NCBI RefSeq assembly: GCF_030409305.1
Contig: NZ_JAUFPQ010000021.1
Location: forward strand, 1 to 64,000
Origin: Halomonas maura
GTDB taxonomy: Bacteria > Pseudomonadota > Gammaproteobacteria > Pseudomonadales > Halomonadaceae
Direction: 5' to 3'
Length of the DNA stretch: 64,000 nt
Positions 40,013 to 48,587 of this stretch are shown here, in pieces (positions within the stretch are counted from its first letter, which is position 1; every line of letters starts with the position of its first letter). The notes under the pieces are model-generated. The model had not been told where the DNA came from. It did not search any database and saw nothing but the letters and a program-made list of their open reading frames with translations. A program made the translations under genes and the position numbers.

Positions 40013-41626
40013 ATGACCTGCGCCGAACTGCTGATCCGCCTGCTGCGCGACACCTACGGCACCGATACCGTGTTCGGCATCCCCGGCGTGCACACCGTGG
40101 AACTCTACCGCGGCCTGGCGGGCGGTGAGGCGAGCGGCCTGCGCCACGTGACACCCCGCCACGAACAGGGCGCCGGCTTCATGGCCGATGGCTACGCCCG
40201 GGCCACCGGCCGGCCCGGGGTCTGCTTCATCATCACCGGTCCCGGCATGACCAACATCGCCACCGCCATGGGCCAGGCGCTCGCCGACTCGGTGCCGATG
40301 CTGGTGATCTCCAGCGTCAGCCGTCGCGACACCCTGGGCCGTGGCCAGGGACGGCTGCACGAACTGCCGAGCCAGCAGCAGCTGGTCGCCGGGGTCGCCC
40401 GCTTCAGCCAGACGCTGCTCGACCCGGATACCCTGCCGGAGACCCTGGCCCGGGCCTTCGCGGTGTTCGAGGGCGCCCGCCCGGGGCCGGTGCATATCGA
40501 GATCCCCATCGACCTGTTCGCGGCCCCGGTGCGCGCGCCCCGCGCCTGGCACCGCCGCGCCCTGGCGCCGGCCGCGCCGGCCGAGGCGGCGCTGGCCCAG
40601 GCCGTCGACTGGCTGGGCCGCGCCGAGCGTCCGCTGGTACTGCTCGGCGGCGGCTGCGTGGACGCCCCCGAGGCCGCGAGATCCCTGGTCGAGGCCCTGG
40701 ATGCGCCCACCGTCACCACCATCAACGCCAAGGGCCTGCTCGGCCGCGACCACCCCCTGGACCTGGGCGCCAATGCCTCGCTGCCCGCGGTGCGTGCGCT
40801 GGCCCGGGAGGCCGACGTGGTGCTGGCCATCGGTACCGAGCTCGGCGAGACCGACTACGATGTGGTGTTCGACGACGGCTTCCGCCTGGACGGCCGGCTG
40901 ATCCGGGTGGATGTCGACCCCCAGCAGCTCGCCCGCAACCAGGCCGCCGACCTGGCCCTGGTGGCGGACGCCGGCCAGGCCCTGGAGGCCCTGGCGGCGC
41001 GCTTCGCCGGCGTGCGCCTGTCCCGCGACGGGGTCGCCCGCACCCGCGCCACCCACGCGACCCTGGACCTGGCCCGGGACCCGGCCTTCGCCGTCTATAT
41101 GCCATTGTTCGCGACCCTGCGCGAGGCCCTGCCCGAGGCCATCCTGGTCGGCGATTCCTGCGCCACCACCTACGCCGCCAACCACCTGGTCGCCCAGCCG
41201 GCCCCGCGGCGTTTCTTCAACGCCTCCACCGGCTACGGCACCCTCGGCTACGGCCTGCCGGCGGCCTTGGGCGCCAGCCTCGCCCGGCCCGACCTGCCGG
41301 TGGTCGCGCTGGTCGGCGACGGCGGCATCATGTTCACCCTCAGCGAGCTGGCCTGCGCGGTGGAGGAACGGCTGCCGGTGGTGATCCTGCTCTGGCACAA
41401 CCAGGGCTACGAGGAGATCCGCCGCTTCATGGACGACGCCGGCGTCACCCGCCTGGGCGTCGACATCCGGGCCCCGGACTTCCTGAGCGTGGCCCATGGC
41501 TTCGGCTGCCTGGCCACCCGCGTCGGCGCGCCCGCCGAGCTGGCCCATGCCCTGGCCACCCGGCCCACCGACGGCCCCCTGCTGATCGAGATCGATGCCG
41601 ACGCCTGGCTGGCCGTCGTCGACTGA
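40013..41626 (+). CDS. aruI: ThDP-dependent 5-guanidino-2-oxopentanoate (2-ketoarginine) decarboxylase
   Basis: Related to acetolactate synthase but in a catabolic operon. The 537-residue protein has an N-terminal ThDP-pyrimidine domain with catalytic Glu in PRHEQGAGFMADGYARATG, a central domain, and a C-terminal ThDP-binding domain GDGGIMFTLSELACAVEERLPVVILLWHNQGY. AruI in the arginine transaminase pathway decarboxylates 2-ketoarginine to 4-guanidinobutyraldehyde, and the flanking gbuA and aldehyde dehydrogenase supply the following steps. The aminotransferase (AruH) is not here. Start at MTCAELLIRLL with GGAGAG 7 nt upstream. Confidence 0.85.
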   Translation: MTCAELLIRLLRDTYGTDTVFGIPGVHTVELYRGLAGGEASGLRHVTPRHEQGAGFMADGYARATGRPGVCFIITGPGMTNIATAMGQALADSVPMLVISSVSRRDTLGRGQGRLHELPSQQQLVAGVARFSQTLLDPDTLPETLARAFAVFEGARPGPVHIEIPIDLFAAPVRAPRAWHRRALAPAAPAEAALAQAVDWLGRAERPLVLLGGGCVDAPEAARSLVEALDAPTVTTINAKGLLGRDHPLDLGANASLPAVRALAREADVVLAIGTELGETDYDVVFDDGFRLDGRLIRVDVDPQQLARNQAADLALVADAGQALEALAARFAGVRLSRDGVARTRATHATLDLARDPAFAVYMPLFATLREALPEAILVGDSCATTYAANHLVAQPAPRRFFNASTGYGTLGYGLPAALGASLARPDLPVVALVGDGGIMFTLSELACAVEERLPVVILLWHNQGYEEIRRFMDDAGVTRLGVDIRAPDFLSVAHGFGCLATRVGAPAELAHALATRPTDGPLLIEIDADAWLAVVD

Positions 41627-41680
41627 CTTCTCCCCTTTCCCCGAGGCCGGCCCCGCCGCCGGCCCAACCGGAGCCTTGCC

Positions 41681-43129
41681 GTGCAACGACTGACCAAACA
41701 GTTCATCGATAACCACTGGGTCGAGAGCCAGGCCACGCGCCGCCTGGCGGTGACCGATCCCTATCGCCAGGTGCCGATCGCCGAGCTCACCGCCGGCGAG
41801 GCGGCCGACGTCGACGCCGCGGTGGCTGCCGCCCGCCGCGCCCTGCCCGCCTGGCAGGCCCTGGGCGGCGGGCGCCGGGCCGACTACCTCGACGCCTTCG
41901 CCGACGCCCTCACCGAGCGCCGCGAGGCGCTGATGCGCGTGTCGGCGACCAACAACGGCAAGGCACTGGCCGAGGCCGGCATCGACCTGGACGATGCCAT
42001 CGCCTGCTACCGTTACTATGCCGGCCAGGCCCGGGCGCTCGAGGCACGCCAGGGCCGCCTCGTCGAGCACGGCCTGGACGGTATCGAGGCCCGCAGCTAC
42101 GAGGACCCCGTGGGGGTCGCGGGCCTGATCACCCCCTGGAACTTCCCGCTGGTGACCAGCGCCTGGAAGATCGCCCCGGCGCTGGCCGCCGGCTGCACGG
42201 TGGTGTTCAAGCCCTCCGAGGTGACGCCGCTGCCCGAGCAGGCGGTGGCGGAGATCGCCCTCGAGATCGGCCTGCCCCCGGGAGTGCTCAACCTGGTGCA
42301 CGGCGACGGCGAGGGCATCGGCGCGCCGCTCACCGCCCATCCCGGCGTCGACAAGCTGTCCTTCACCGGCAGCAATGCCGTGGGCGAGAAGGTCATGCGT
42401 GCCGCTGCCGAGGGCGTGCGCGGGATTTCGCTGGAACTCGGCGGCAAGTCGCCGATCCTGGTGCTCGAGGATGCCGACGTCGAGGCGGCCGCCGACTGGG
42501 TAATGGCCGGCATCTACTTCAACTCCGGCCAGATCTGTTCGGCCACCTCGCGGCTGATCGTCCATGCGTCGCAGGCCGAGGCGCTCTATGCCGCGCTCGC
42601 CACACGCATCGACACCATCCGCCTGGGCGATCCCCTGAACGAGGCCACCGACATGGGGCCCATGACCAGCGCCCGACAGCGCCAGACCGTGGAGGGCTAC
42701 CTGACCATCGCCGCCGAGGAAGGCCTCGTCGCGGTGCGCGACGCCCGCCATCGCGGGCTGCCCTCCCAGGGCGAGTTCGTCGCCCCGACGCTGTACCGCG
42801 ACGTGCCCACCGACAGCCGCCTGTGGTGCGAGGAGATCTTCGGCCCGGTGCTCTGCGCGCGCAGCGTCGAGAGCGATGCCGAGGCCATCGCGCTGGCCAA
42901 CGACTCGGCCTTCGGTCTCGCCGCCACGGTGATCTCGGGCGATGCCGAGCGTGCCAGGCGGGTGGGTCGCGCCCTGCGCGCCGGCAGCATCTGGTACAAC
43001 AGCGAGCAACTGGTGATGCCGGAGGCCAGCTGGGGAGGCTTCGGGATCAGCGGCATCGGCCGCGAACTCGGCCCCCGGGGACTCTCCGCCTATCTCGAGG
43101 TCAAGCACCTGATCGGTCCGGCGGACTAG
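41681..43129 (+). CDS. NAD(P)+-dependent aldehyde dehydrogenase (probable 4-guanidinobutyraldehyde dehydrogenase)
   Basis: A 482-residue aldehyde dehydrogenase with catalytic cysteine in NSGQICSATSRL, general-base glutamate in SLELGGKSPILV, and the oxyanion asparagine in ITPWNFPLV. It resembles betaine-aldehyde and aminoaldehyde dehydrogenases. Together with AruI and GbuA it would oxidise 4-guanidinobutyraldehyde to 4-guanidinobutyrate (KauB role in Pseudomonas). The start is GTG at 41681 with GGAG 7 nt upstream. It is last gene of the sigma-54 operon. Confidence 0.88.
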   Translation: MQRLTKQFIDNHWVESQATRRLAVTDPYRQVPIAELTAGEAADVDAAVAAARRALPAWQALGGGRRADYLDAFADALTERREALMRVSATNNGKALAEAGIDLDDAIACYRYYAGQARALEARQGRLVEHGLDGIEARSYEDPVGVAGLITPWNFPLVTSAWKIAPALAAGCTVVFKPSEVTPLPEQAVAEIALEIGLPPGVLNLVHGDGEGIGAPLTAHPGVDKLSFTGSNAVGEKVMRAAAEGVRGISLELGGKSPILVLEDADVEAAADWVMAGIYFNSGQICSATSRLIVHASQAEALYAALATRIDTIRLGDPLNEATDMGPMTSARQRQTVEGYLTIAAEEGLVAVRDARHRGLPSQGEFVAPTLYRDVPTDSRLWCEEIFGPVLCARSVESDAEAIALANDSAFGLAATVISGDAERARRVGRALRAGSIWYNSEQLVMPEASWGGFGISGIGRELGPRGLSAYLEVKHLIGPAD

Positions 43130-43203
43130 GCGCCCCCTGACGCGAAGACCCGCGGCGCCCCGCCTGGGCAGGGGGCCGTCCCGCGGGCGATGAGCGCAAC
43201 CGA

Positions 43204-43725
43204 CTAGGCAAGCTCCGCCGGCAGCGCCCGGGCCCGCTGGATCTCGATCAGGCGCGCCTGACCGGCATCGAGCGACGACCAGGGCCCGTCGAGCGTCAGG
43301 CGGGCGAGACTGGCGGTGGGCAGCAGCTTGCCGTCGTCGGGCACGGGGGGCGGTTCGGGCAGCAGCCAGACCAGGAAGGCCTCGAGGCCGGGATTGTGGC
43401 CGACCACCATCAGTCGCGAGACCCTGGCGGGGCAACGCGACACCGCCTGCGCCAGCGCCTCGGGACCGGCCGCGTAGAGGCGCGCCTCGATCGTCACGGC
43501 GTCGCGGGCCAGTCCCATGGCCTTGGCACAGGTCTCGGCGGTGGCCCGGGCACGCACGGCGGGCGAGGCCAGGATCCGCTCCGGCACCCGCCCCTCCCGG
43601 GCGAGCCAGGTCCCCATGCGCCGGGCGCCGCGCTTGCCGCGTTTGTTTAGCGGCCGCGCCAGGTCGCCCACCGGTGTCGACCAGTCGGACTTGCCGTGGC
43701 GCAGCAGTAGCAGTTCCCGGGGCAT
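43204..43725 (-). CDS. sixA: SixA-type histidine phosphatase
   Basis: A 173-residue phosphoglycerate-mutase-fold phosphatase. The catalytic RHG is in LLLLRHGKSDWS, the second His in VVGHNPGLEAF, and the arginine in SPAVRARATAETC. SixA dephosphorylates phosphohistidine on ArcB or PtsO-type proteins in E. coli; the target here is unknown. It is convergent to the aldehyde dehydrogenase and followed upstream by a 460-bp gap. Confidence 0.88.
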   Translation of the reverse strand: MPRELLLLRHGKSDWSTPVGDLARPLNKRGKRGARRMGTWLAREGRVPERILASPAVRARATAETCAKAMGLARDAVTIEARLYAAGPEALAQAVSRCPARVSRLMVVGHNPGLEAFLVWLLPEPPPVPDDGKLLPTASLARLTLDGPWSSLDAGQARLIEIQRARALPAELA

Positions 43726-44123
43726 AACGTGCCTCCTTGGCGATGACGAGGCCCCCGATGGGGCGGAAGCCTTGCATCACCGCGGAACGATCCCTCCTCC
43801 GGCGACGCTAGACCGGCCGCCTCGCCGTCGGCCGGGCATCATGGGCAGGTGATCTCAGGATAGCCACCCGCCGCTCCACAGGCGCGCCCCTCGGGCCCAG
43901 GGCGCCTCATCGCCACGGCATCCCCGCGACAGCCAGCAATCTCCCGCGCATTTTCCCGCCTGGCCTGCCCCCCCTTCCCGTAGAATCCGCCTGTTCGGTG
44001 CCGGGCTGCCGTCACCGCGGGTCGGCCCTGGCACAGGGGTGCCACTTCTTGCCATCTTCGCGGTCCAACCCGGCCACAACGGCATCACCTGTGCGCATGC
44101 GGCGGGCCACCCCGGCAGCAATA
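43726..44123. other. Non-coding gap upstream of sixA and the CofD-like gene
   Basis: Holds the start regions of two divergent genes. I see no supported gene or clear sigma-70 promoter; the last part contains the long hairpin described separately. Confidence 0.5.
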
Positions 44124-44157
44124 GGCGACAATCTCGAGACAACGAGATAACGTCGCC
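44124..44157 (+). promoter_or_regulatory. Stem-loop just upstream of the CofD-like gene
   Basis: Arms ggcgac-a-atctcg (44124-44136) and cgagat-aac-gtcgcc (44143-44157), i.e. two stacked 6-bp stems with a small internal loop and a 6-nt apical loop. It lies 31 bp before the ATG. It may be an RNA leader element or an operator. Confidence 0.45.
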
Positions 44158-44188
44158 AGGTAGGCACCCAAGCCGAAGGAAAGGATGC

Positions 44189-45382
44189 ATGATGGATATC
44201 CGGCCGCCCCGCACCGACCCGGTGCCCGATCCGCTGCGGGTCCGACGCTATCGGCAGGCCCCGGAGCGGGGCCCCAGGCTGCTGTTCTTCAGCGGTGGTT
44301 CGGCGCTCGAGGGCCTCTCGCGCCGACTGCAGCGCTACAGCCACAACACCATCCACCTGGTGACCCCCTTCGATTCCGGCGGCAGCTCGGCCACGCTGCG
44401 CGACGCCTTCGGCATGCCGGCCCTCGGCGACCTGCGCAGCCGCCTGATGGCCCTGGCGGACGAGGCCGTCCCGGACCATCCGCGCATCTGCCGCCTCTTC
44501 AGCCATCGCCTGCCGATGGAGGCAGCGCCGGAAGAGCTGCGGGCCACCCTCGAGGCGCTCGTCAGCGGCCGACATGCCCTGGTCGCCGATCTCACCCCCG
44601 CCCTGCGCCGGCCGCTCTGCCGCCAGCTCGGCGCCTTCCGGGCGGCGATGCCTGCGACCTTCGACCTGCGCGGGGCCTGCATCGGCAACCTGATCCTGGC
44701 CGGCGGCTACCTGGCCAACCACCAGCAACTCGATCCCATGGTCCGGCAGGCCGCCGAGCTGGTGCGGGTGCGCGGCACCGTCCGCGCGGTGGTCGACCAT
44801 GACTACCACCTGGCGGCCACCCTGGCGGATGGCCGTCGGGTGCTCGGCCAGCACCGCATCACCGGCAAGGAAGTCCCGCCCCTGGACACCCCCATCGCGC
44901 GGATCGACCTCTCCGCCAGCGGCGAGGCGCATGTCCCGGTCACGGCGGCGCTGCCCGAGGACAGCCGCCGGCTCATCGCCACCGCCGACCTGATCTGCTA
45001 CCCCCCCGGCAGTTTCTATTCCAGCGTGCTCGCCAACCTCCTGCCCGCCGGGGTCGGCCGGGCCATCCGCGACACCCCCTGCCCGAAGGTGTTCATCCCC
45101 AACCCGGGCCATGATCCCGAACAGCTCGGCCAGGACCTGCCCGGTCTGGTCTCGGCCCTGCTCGAGACCCTGCGCCGGGACACCGGCGAGGACTGTCCCA
45201 CCGCCGCCCTGCTCGACGTCATCCTCATCGACAGCCGGCACGGCGACTATGTCGGCCAGCTCGACGCCGACAGCCTGGCCGAGCTGGGCGTGACGCTGCT
45301 CGACATCCCCCTGGTCAGCGAGCGCAGCGCCCCCCACTTCGACGATGACCTGCTGGTGGCCGCCCTGATGTCGCTCGCCTGA
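44189..45382 (+). CDS. CofD/YvcK-like protein (resembles GAK-system CofD-related family)
   Basis: A 397-residue member of the CofD/YvcK superfamily. LLFFSGGSALEGLSRRL, VTPFDSGGSSATLRDAFGMPALGDLRSRLMALAD and NLILAGGYL match the nucleotide-binding core of YvcK/CofD, and FYSSVLANLLPAGV resembles the phosphate loop. It is longer than true CofD (about 310-325) and diverges from the cofD at 49796. It resembles the CofD-related proteins annotated as part of the GAK system, but the other members (ATP-grasp, HprK-like kinase) are not adjacent. The substrate is unknown. AGGAAAGG precedes the ATG at 44189. Confidence 0.72.
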   Translation: MMDIRPPRTDPVPDPLRVRRYRQAPERGPRLLFFSGGSALEGLSRRLQRYSHNTIHLVTPFDSGGSSATLRDAFGMPALGDLRSRLMALADEAVPDHPRICRLFSHRLPMEAAPEELRATLEALVSGRHALVADLTPALRRPLCRQLGAFRAAMPATFDLRGACIGNLILAGGYLANHQQLDPMVRQAAELVRVRGTVRAVVDHDYHLAATLADGRRVLGQHRITGKEVPPLDTPIARIDLSASGEAHVPVTAALPEDSRRLIATADLICYPPGSFYSSVLANLLPAGVGRAIRDTPCPKVFIPNPGHDPEQLGQDLPGLVSALLETLRRDTGEDCPTAALLDVILIDSRHGDYVGQLDADSLAELGVTLLDIPLVSERSAPHFDDDLLVAALMSLA

Positions 45383-45710
45383 CTCGGCGCCCGACGCTGT
45401 CGTCTGGCCGCAGCGACGCGATGACGAAGGCCTCCATGGCCTGGGCCGCCGGAGACAGGCTGCGCTGCCCGGCCCTCAACAGGCCCAGCTCGCGCTCGAC
45501 CAGGGAATGGTCATCCCGGCACACCACGTCGATGGCACCGCGCATCGATGGCGTGAAGGCCAGGCCGTCGTCCTGCTGCCACAGGCTGGTGATCCCCGCT
45601 TCGACCTCAGCGCCGGCCACCAGGCGCCTGACGAAGTCCGCATTGCCGTCCTGAAGACTGCCCCGCGGCTCGGGGTAGCGGTGGATGAAGTCACTGAACA
45701 AGGCCGGCAT
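45375..45710 (-). pseudogene. LysR-family regulator remnant
   Basis: Minus-strand reading gives FIHRYPEPRGSLQDGNADF, then VRRLVAGAEVEAGITSL and DVVCRDDHSLVERE, like the start of a LysR effector domain. It then jumps directly to LGLLRAGQRSLSPAAQAMEAFV, like a LysR C-terminal end. The helix-turn-helix is missing and about 100 residues are lost internally, so this is a decayed gene. Confidence 0.6.
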
Positions 45711-45966
45711 CGAGGCCCAGACCCGCCAGCCCCTGGACAACCTCGTCCATACCCTGGAGATGGCCGGCGCCGGCATGCAGGCCCTGACCCAGCTGCTGAT
45801 CCATGTCACCGCCCGGGAGGACCTGGCCACGGTCAACCGCGTCTACGCCGAGTACGTGAGCGAGCCCTACCCCAACCGGGCCGCCATCATCGTCTCCGGC
45901 TTCGCCCGCGAGGCGATGCGCCTGGAGATGGTGGCCTATGCCGCGGTGCCGCCCGGCACGGCCTGA
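45688..45966 (+). pseudogene. RidA-family (YjgF) 5'-truncated fragment
   Basis: Encodes the C-terminal two thirds of a RidA protein (GIEAQTRQPLDNLVHTLEMAGAG...DLATVNRVYAEYVSEPYPNRAAI...REAMRLEMVAYAAV). The first ~45 residues of the family are absent, and the sequence runs instead into the LysR remnant on the opposite strand. A nominal ATG exists at 45685 but no normal RidA N terminus, so it is probably inactive. Confidence 0.7.
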
Positions 45967-45967
45967 A

Positions 45968-46003
45968 GCCCCCCATCCCTGAACGGGGGCGGCGCGTCGC
46001 GCC
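45968..46003. terminator. Two small hairpins at the 3' end of ald
   Basis: gccccc/gggggc (45968-45990) followed by ggcgcgtcgcgcc (45991-46003). Neither has a clear U tract; position between convergent reading frames suggests termination. Confidence 0.35.
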
Positions 46004-46016
46004 CCGCGGCACACGA

Positions 46017-47132
46017 CTAGCTCACCACCAGGCTGGCCTCGCGGCTCCTGAGGCCGAATGCCTCCGCCACCGCCGCATGGGTGATCCGGCCATCGTGGAC
46101 ATTGAGCCCCGCCAGGAAGTGGGGATCATCGGCCAGCGCCTGCCGCCAGCCCTTGTCGGCGAGCGCGATGATGTAGGGCAAGGTGGCATTGGTCAGCGCC
46201 TGGGTGGAGGTCCGGGCGACGGCGCCGGGCATGTTCGCCACGCAGTAGTGCACCACGCCATCGACCAGGTAGGTCGGCTGGGCATGGGTGGTCGCCTGGC
46301 TGGTCGCGAAACAGCCGCCCTGATCGATGGCCACGTCCACCAGCACGCTCCCCGGTTTCAAGTCGGCCAGCATCTCGCGGGTGATCAGCTTGGGCGCCGC
46401 CGCCCCCGGCACCAGCACGGCACCGATGACCAGGTCGGACTCCCTCACCACCTGCTCCAGCGCATCGGCGGTGGAATACACCGTCTTCATGCGTCCCTGA
46501 TAGCGGTCATCGAGCTGCTCGAGACGCGCGATGGACCTGTCCAGCACGCTGACCTCCGCGCCGAGTCCCAGGGCCATTCGCGCGGCGTTCTCGCCCACCA
46601 CGCCCCCTCCGATCACCGCCACCTTCGCCGGCGCGACCCCCGGCACCCCGGGCAGCAGGATGCCGGCGCCGCCCTGGGCCTTCTCCAGGCTGTGGGCCCC
46701 GGCCTGCACCGCCATGCGGCCGGCCACGGTGCTCATCGGCGCCAGCAGGGGCAGCCCGCCCTGGCGATCGGTGATGGTCTCGTAGGCGATGCAGGTGGCG
46801 CCGCTCTCCATCAGTCCCTGGGTGAGGTCCTCCTCGGCCGCCAGGTGCAGGTAGGTGAAGAGCGTCTGGCCGGCGGTCAGGCGCGCCACCTCCTCGCGCA
46901 GGGGTTCCTTGACCTTGAGGATCAGCTCGGCGTCATGCCATAGGGCCGCCACATCGCGCTCGATCCGCGCCCCGGCCGCCTCGAAGGCCGCATCCGCAAA
47001 GCCGGCCCCGTCTCCCGCCCCGGCCTGGAGCGTCACACGATGGCCACGACCGACCAGTTCACGGGCCCCGGAGGGGGTCAGGGCCACACGGTACTCATGA
47101 TTCTTGATTTCCCTCGGGACGGCGATGTGCAT
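46017..47132 (-). CDS. ald: Alanine dehydrogenase
   Basis: NAD+-dependent oxidative deamination of L-alanine to pyruvate, or the reverse. The 371-residue protein has the alanine dehydrogenase/transhydrogenase N-terminal signature ([43 protein letters not shown]) and the NAD-binding motif [28 protein letters not shown]. The catalytic lysine and histidine lie in [10 protein letters not shown] and [11 protein letters not shown]. It is divergent to the F420 operon. A metabolic link is possible: L-alanine made by a beta-alanine:pyruvate aminotransferase would be recycled here. Confidence 0.94.
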   Translation of the reverse strand: MHIAVPREIKNHEYRVALTPSGARELVGRGHRVTLQAGAGDGAGFADAAFEAAGARIERDVAALWHDAELILKVKEPLREEVARLTAGQTLFTYLHLAAEEDLTQGLMESGATCIAYETITDRQGGLPLLAPMSTVAGRMAVQAGAHSLEKAQGGAGILLPGVPGVAPAKVAVIGGGVVGENAARMALGLGAEVSVLDRSIARLEQLDDRYQGRMKTVYSTADALEQVVRESDLVIGAVLVPGAAAPKLITREMLADLKPGSVLVDVAIDQGGCFATSQATTHAQPTYLVDGVVHYCVANMPGAVARTSTQALTNATLPYIIALADKGWRQALADDPHFLAGLNVHDGRITHAAVAEAFGLRSREASLVVS

Positions 47133-47308
47133 GGGCGCTCCTCGTTGTCGTCATTGGCGGGTGGTTTGACGCCCTCAGCCTGAGCCGGCACACCCCGGGA
47201 TTAAACCCATGAATCGTTAAGCTCATGACAGCAAACGCTTACCTTTCCACCGGCCACCTCCCGCAAGACCCACCGCCGGTCGATCACGAAGAGCGTCGTC
47301 GAAAAAGT

Positions 47309-47324
47309 TTGACCAACTGGAAAA
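47309..47324 (+). promoter_or_regulatory. RutR-like operator S1, overlapping -35 of the F420 operon
   Basis: TTGACCAACTGGAAAA. The left half is identical to the RutR consensus half TTGACCA and the right half begins TGG. It overlaps a -35 box TTGACC (47309-47314). Confidence 0.6.
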
Positions 47325-47338
47325 AAATGCTCTAGATT
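47309..47338 (+). promoter_or_regulatory. Putative promoter of the F420 operon
   Basis: TTGACC (47309-47314), 18-nt spacer, TAGATT (47333-47338). Start expected near 47345, about 85 nt before the cofG ATG. Both RutR-like sites flank or overlap it, an arrangement suited to repression. Confidence 0.5.
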
Positions 47339-47342
47339 GAAA

Positions 47343-47358
47343 TTTACCAGTTGGTAAA
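47343..47358. promoter_or_regulatory. RutR-like operator S2 at the F420 operon start site
   Basis: TTTACCAGTTGGTAAA, with perfect 7-bp arms (TTTACCA/TGGTAAA) around 2 nt. It matches the RutR box TTGACCA-NN-TGGTCAA except for one symmetric base change in each arm. Its centre is 34 bp from that of S1. Confidence 0.75.
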
Positions 47359-47428
47359 AACTCGCTTCACGAGGAGCCAACCGGAACACGGCACAAGCGC
47401 ACAACAACAACAGGAGGCGCTGCTTATC

Positions 47429-48559
47429 ATGCTGACCCGTCGGCAGGCGCTGGCGCTGGAAACGGCGCCGGATAGCGAATTCCAGGCTCTCTCCGCTCGC
47501 GCGGCCCAGCTGCGTGACAGGCACTGGGGCCAGACCCTCACCTACTCCCGCAAGGTCTTCGTGCCACTGACCAACATGTGTCGTGACGACTGTGGCTACT
47601 GCACCTTCGTGCAGAAGCCGGGCTCGGCCGCGGCCCGGGTGATGAATCCCGAGGAGGTCATGGCGGTGGTGCGCGAGGGAGAGCGCCTGGGCTGCAAGGA
47701 AGTGCTGTTCAGCCTCGGCGAGAAGCCGGAGCGACGCTATCCGGAGGCCCGGGAGGCCCTGGCGGCACTGGGGCACGGCAGCATGATCGACTACCTCGCC
47801 GAGATGTGTGCCCGGGTGCTGGACGAGAGCTCGCTGTTGCCCCATGTCAATGCCGGCACCCTGTCGGACGCGGACGTGGCGCGGCTCAAGCCGGTCAGCG
47901 TCAGCATGGGCATGATGCTCGAGAACGTCAGCCGGCGCCTGCTGCAGCGTGGCGAGGCTCACTTCGCCTGCCCGGACAAGGTGCCCGTGCAGCGCCTGCG
48001 GACCCTGGAGCGGGCGGGCCGCCAGGGCGTGCCCTTCACCACCGGCATCCTCATCGGCATCGGCGAGACCTGGGCCGAGCGGGTCGACAGCCTGCAGGCC
48101 ATCAACGACCTGCATCGGCGCTACGGTCATATCCAGGAAGTCATCGTCCAGAACTTCCGGGCCAAGCCCGGCACGGCCATGGCGGGCCACCCGGAACCCA
48201 GCCTCGACGACATGGTGCGCACCCTGGTGCTGGCCCGCCTGCTGCTGGATCCCTCGATCAGCCTCCAGGCCCCGCCCAATCTCGCCGAACGCTTCGCGGC
48301 CTATATCGGCGCCGGCATCAACGACTGGGGAGGCATCTCGCCGGTCACCATCGATCACATCAATCCCGAGCGCGCCTGGCCCCAGATCGCGTCCCTGCGC
48401 CAGGCCACGGCCCGTTGCGGCTTTGGGCTGGAGGAGCGACTGGCGGTCTATCCCCGCTATCTGAGGGAGGTGCCGGAGCGGTTCTTCACGCCCTCCATCG
48501 CCTCCCGGCTATCCGGCATCGCCCGCGCGGATGGCCTGGCACGACAGCAGTGCCTCTGA
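47429..48559 (+). CDS. cofG: 7,8-didemethyl-8-hydroxy-5-deazariboflavin synthase subunit CofG
   Basis: Radical SAM half of FO synthase. With CofH it builds the deazaflavin chromophore FO from tyrosine and the flavin precursor 5-amino-6-ribitylamino-uracil. The 376-residue protein has the radical SAM cluster CxxxCxxC at C51, C55 and C58 (NMCRDDCGYCTF). The following LFSLGEKPERRYPEAREAL and HVNAGTLSDAD are typical of CofG. I start at the ATG at 47429, which follows AGGAGG by 11 nt. It is first in cofG-cofH-cofD-cofC-cofE-npdG-LLM. Its promoter carries RutR-like sites. FO synthase is rare in gammaproteobacteria. Confidence 0.93.
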   Translation: MLTRRQALALETAPDSEFQALSARAAQLRDRHWGQTLTYSRKVFVPLTNMCRDDCGYCTFVQKPGSAAARVMNPEEVMAVVREGERLGCKEVLFSLGEKPERRYPEAREALAALGHGSMIDYLAEMCARVLDESSLLPHVNAGTLSDADVARLKPVSVSMGMMLENVSRRLLQRGEAHFACPDKVPVQRLRTLERAGRQGVPFTTGILIGIGETWAERVDSLQAINDLHRRYGHIQEVIVQNFRAKPGTAMAGHPEPSLDDMVRTLVLARLLLDPSISLQAPPNLAERFAAYIGAGINDWGGISPVTIDHINPERAWPQIASLRQATARCGFGLEERLAVYPRYLREVPERFFTPSIASRLSGIARADGLARQQCL

Positions 48560-48587
48560 CCACATGCCCCTGAGCAGGAGTGCCTCC

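Noticed and set aside
43145..43184. Terminator between the aldehyde dehydrogenase and sixA
   Set aside because: The inverted repeat is imperfect and there is no T tract on either strand.
39953..43780. 1275-codon open frame on the minus strand
   Set aside because: Antisense shadow of the YjiH, aruI and aldehyde dehydrogenase genes, with low-complexity composition typical of GC-rich complementary frames.
44189..45382. Complete GAK system
   Set aside because: Only a CofD-like protein is present; no HprK-related kinase or ATP-grasp gene is adjacent.
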